This document shows, one piece after another, positions 6,742-7,504 of a stretch of DNA of 7,504 nucleotides. Position 1 is the stretch's first letter. Every line of letters begins with the position of its first letter. Under the pieces are notes generated by a model. The model was given only the letters and a program-made list of their open reading frames with translations. It searched no databases and had not been told where the DNA came from. Where the stretch lies: positions 1-7,504 of the forward strand of contig JAACFD010000094.1 of NCBI GenBank assembly GCA_009937555.1, in the 5' to 3' direction. Source of the DNA: Chlamydiales bacterium (GTDB lineage: Bacteria > Chlamydiota > Chlamydiia > Chlamydiales > JAACFD01). Both the position numbers and the translations under genes were made by a program.

Positions 6742-7224
6742 CTACTTTTTATATACTGTTAGTACCACAAAACATTGCACCCCTAGACCTTTCCCTACTT
6801 CTGTTAATGATTCACCTGAAGTAGCCGTAATACCTACTTTAGAAAGGTCTATATTCATTACCTTAGCTATCTTTTCCCGCATAGGTAAAATATAAGAAGC
6901 AAATTTTGGCTTTTTAGCTTCAATACTGATAGCAAGATGACTAATTTGATAGCCACTTAAACTTTTAAGTGCCTCTTCTAAGTAGACTTGACTATCTGTT
7001 ATCCCTTGATTTAAACATAATTCATCAGCAACCCCGCCTAAAATTTTTAAGTGAGTGATTGAAGTAATCGCATTACAAATAGCATGATAGACAACATCCC
7101 CATCAGAGTTAGCTGAAAAGCCACGTACTCCCTCAAAAGTTACTCCTCCCATCACACAAAGCTTATCTGAATCTTCTGTTAAAAAACGATGACTGTCTTG
7201 CCCTATACCTACTTTAACTTCCAT
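6742..7224 (-). CDS. ispF: 2-C-methyl-D-erythritol 2,4-cyclodiphosphate synthase
   Basis: IspF catalyses the cyclisation step of the methylerythritol phosphate pathway, turning the CDP-methylerythritol 2-phosphate intermediate into the cyclodiphosphate with release of CMP. It acts as a cytoplasmic homotrimer. The 160-residue protein is normal length. The metal ligands are visible: D10 and H12 in GIGQDSHRF and H47 in NSDGDVVYHA. IEAKKPK at 101-107 and ATSGESLTEVGKGLGV at 134-149 correspond to the CDP-binding and C-terminal signature regions. The SGESL form replaces the TTEKLGF of E. coli and resembles chlamydial enzymes as I recall them. The start is supported by an AAGGAA site 6 nt upstream. 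It is the first gene of an apparent two-gene operon with the antiporter and is divergent from murA. Confidence 0.97.
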   Translation of the reverse strand: MEVKVGIGQDSHRFLTEDSDKLCVMGGVTFEGVRGFSANSDGDVVYHAICNAITSITHLKILGGVADELCLNQGITDSQVYLEEALKSLSGYQISHLAISIEAKKPKFASYILPMREKIAKVMNIDLSKVGITATSGESLTEVGKGLGVQCFVVLTVYKK

Positions 7225-7230
7225 AATAGT

Positions 7231-7236
7231 TTCCTT
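7231..7236 (-). promoter_or_regulatory. Ribosome binding site of ispF
   Basis: On the minus strand AAGGAA lies 6 nt before the ATG at 7224. This is the best Shine-Dalgarno match in the window. Confidence 0.65.
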
Positions 7237-7276
7237 AATTTATTTGATATAAGAGAGATATTAATTTTACAAAGAA

Positions 7277-7306
7277 GTTATAGTTGATTTCATTGTTTTC
7301 TAACAA
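7277..7306 (-). promoter_or_regulatory. Candidate promoter of the ispF-antiporter operon
   Basis: On the minus strand TTGTTA (7301-7306) is followed after 18 bp by TATAAC (7277-7282), five of six matches to the -10 consensus. Transcription would begin near 7270, giving a leader of about 45 nt. The -35 sits inside a short inverted repeat, TTGTT-TTCT-AACAA on the plus strand (7293-7306). AT-rich context makes chance matches likely. Confidence 0.35.
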
Positions 7307-7348
7307 CGCTTGCCTGCTAAAACAAAGTAAAGAATTTTCAACAAAACT

Positions 7349-7377
7349 TTGAAGAGAATGCTTCAGTCGTCTATTAT
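7349..7377 (+). promoter_or_regulatory. Candidate promoter of murA
   Basis: TTGAAG (7349-7354) and TATTAT (7372-7377) are spaced by 17 bp, giving a predicted start near 7384 and a leader of about 38 nt. A 5-bp inverted repeat, TGAAG-AGAATG-CTTCA (7350-7365), overlaps the -35 and the spacer and could be a small operator or chance. Confidence 0.4.
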
Positions 7378-7421
7378 TAAATATAAATATCGTTTCGCAA
7401 TCACAAAGGCGATTAAAGCAC

Positions 7422-7504
7422 ATGGATAAGTTGGTAATACAAGGAGGCTCACCCTTAAAAGGTGAGGTAGAGGCCGCTGGAGCAAAAAATGCTGTAACTA
7501 AAGT
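7422..7504 (+). CDS. murA: UDP-N-acetylglucosamine 1-carboxyvinyltransferase, N-terminal fragment
   Basis: MurA transfers enolpyruvate from phosphoenolpyruvate to UDP-GlcNAc, the first committed step of peptidoglycan precursor synthesis in the cytoplasm. Only 27 complete codons are present before the window ends, so this is a partial view and not a truncated gene. They read MDKLVIQGGSPLKGEV followed by AAGAKNAVTK. K22 and N23 in GAKNA fall at exactly the E. coli MurA positions for these substrate-binding residues. The TK after GAKNA recalls the chlamydial form (GAKNATTK) rather than the GAKNAALP of proteobacteria. The fosfomycin-target cysteine near residue 115 lies outside the window. The RBS is poor: an AAAGG is 12 nt upstream of the ATG. 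The gene is divergent from ispF. Confidence 0.93.
   Translation, partial: MDKLVIQGGSPLKGEVEAAGAKNAVTK

Noticed and set aside
7235..7423. 62-codon minus-strand frame between ispF and murA
   Set aside because: It fills the divergent promoter region and overlaps the murA start. It has no recognisable motif, and its Phe/Asn/Leu/Cys-rich composition looks like translated AT-rich noncoding DNA.

Overview
The window looks like part of a chromosome from an AT-rich member of the Chlamydiota (order Chlamydiales in the broad sense). I infer this from protein features, not from a search. The glutamyl-tRNA synthetase closely follows the chlamydial type as I recall it, including the PHVGTAYMALFN start, GYDRRYR, WADVDDQVL, the KLSKRKNPTSIF signature and the YGPYRQSER block. 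The neighbouring set (Tsp protease, GltX, a flavodoxin-less CysJ-type reductase, IspF, MurA) also resembles genes clustered in chlamydiae. Base composition is low in G+C throughout, judged by eye. I cannot name a genus. Differences from remembered Chlamydia trachomatis proteins suggest an environmental lineage outside Chlamydiaceae.

Layout from left to right: tsp (periplasmic S41 protease, +, 63-2048) has its own promoter at the left edge. gltX (+, 2144-3679) follows after 95 bp. A small predicted lipoprotein gene (-, 3648-3797) converges on gltX and overlaps its 3' end. A CysJ-like FAD/NADPH reductase (+, 3855-5018) is divergent from the lipoprotein and preceded by three phased direct repeats. 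Convergent to it, with only 3 bp between stop codons, is a cation/proton antiporter fused to a PTS EIIA domain (-, 5022-6734). It sits 7 bp downstream of ispF (-, 6742-7224), so the two form an apparent two-gene operon. A 197-bp divergent control region separates ispF from murA (+, 7422 onward), of which only the first 27 complete codons are inside the window.

Functionally this is mostly housekeeping. There is envelope protein quality control (Tsp), glutamyl-tRNA supply, a flavin electron-transfer module, isoprenoid precursor synthesis (IspF) and the first committed step of peptidoglycan synthesis (MurA). An ion antiporter carries a domain that could link it to the phosphotransfer system. I see no mobile element, CRISPR array, tRNA, rRNA or clear intrinsic terminator. 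The least ordinary items are the tiny lipoprotein gene, the direct repeats in front of the reductase gene, the missing flavodoxin domain, and the Asn-Asn pair where the antiporter family usually has an acidic ion-binding pair. I see no convincing new multi-gene system.
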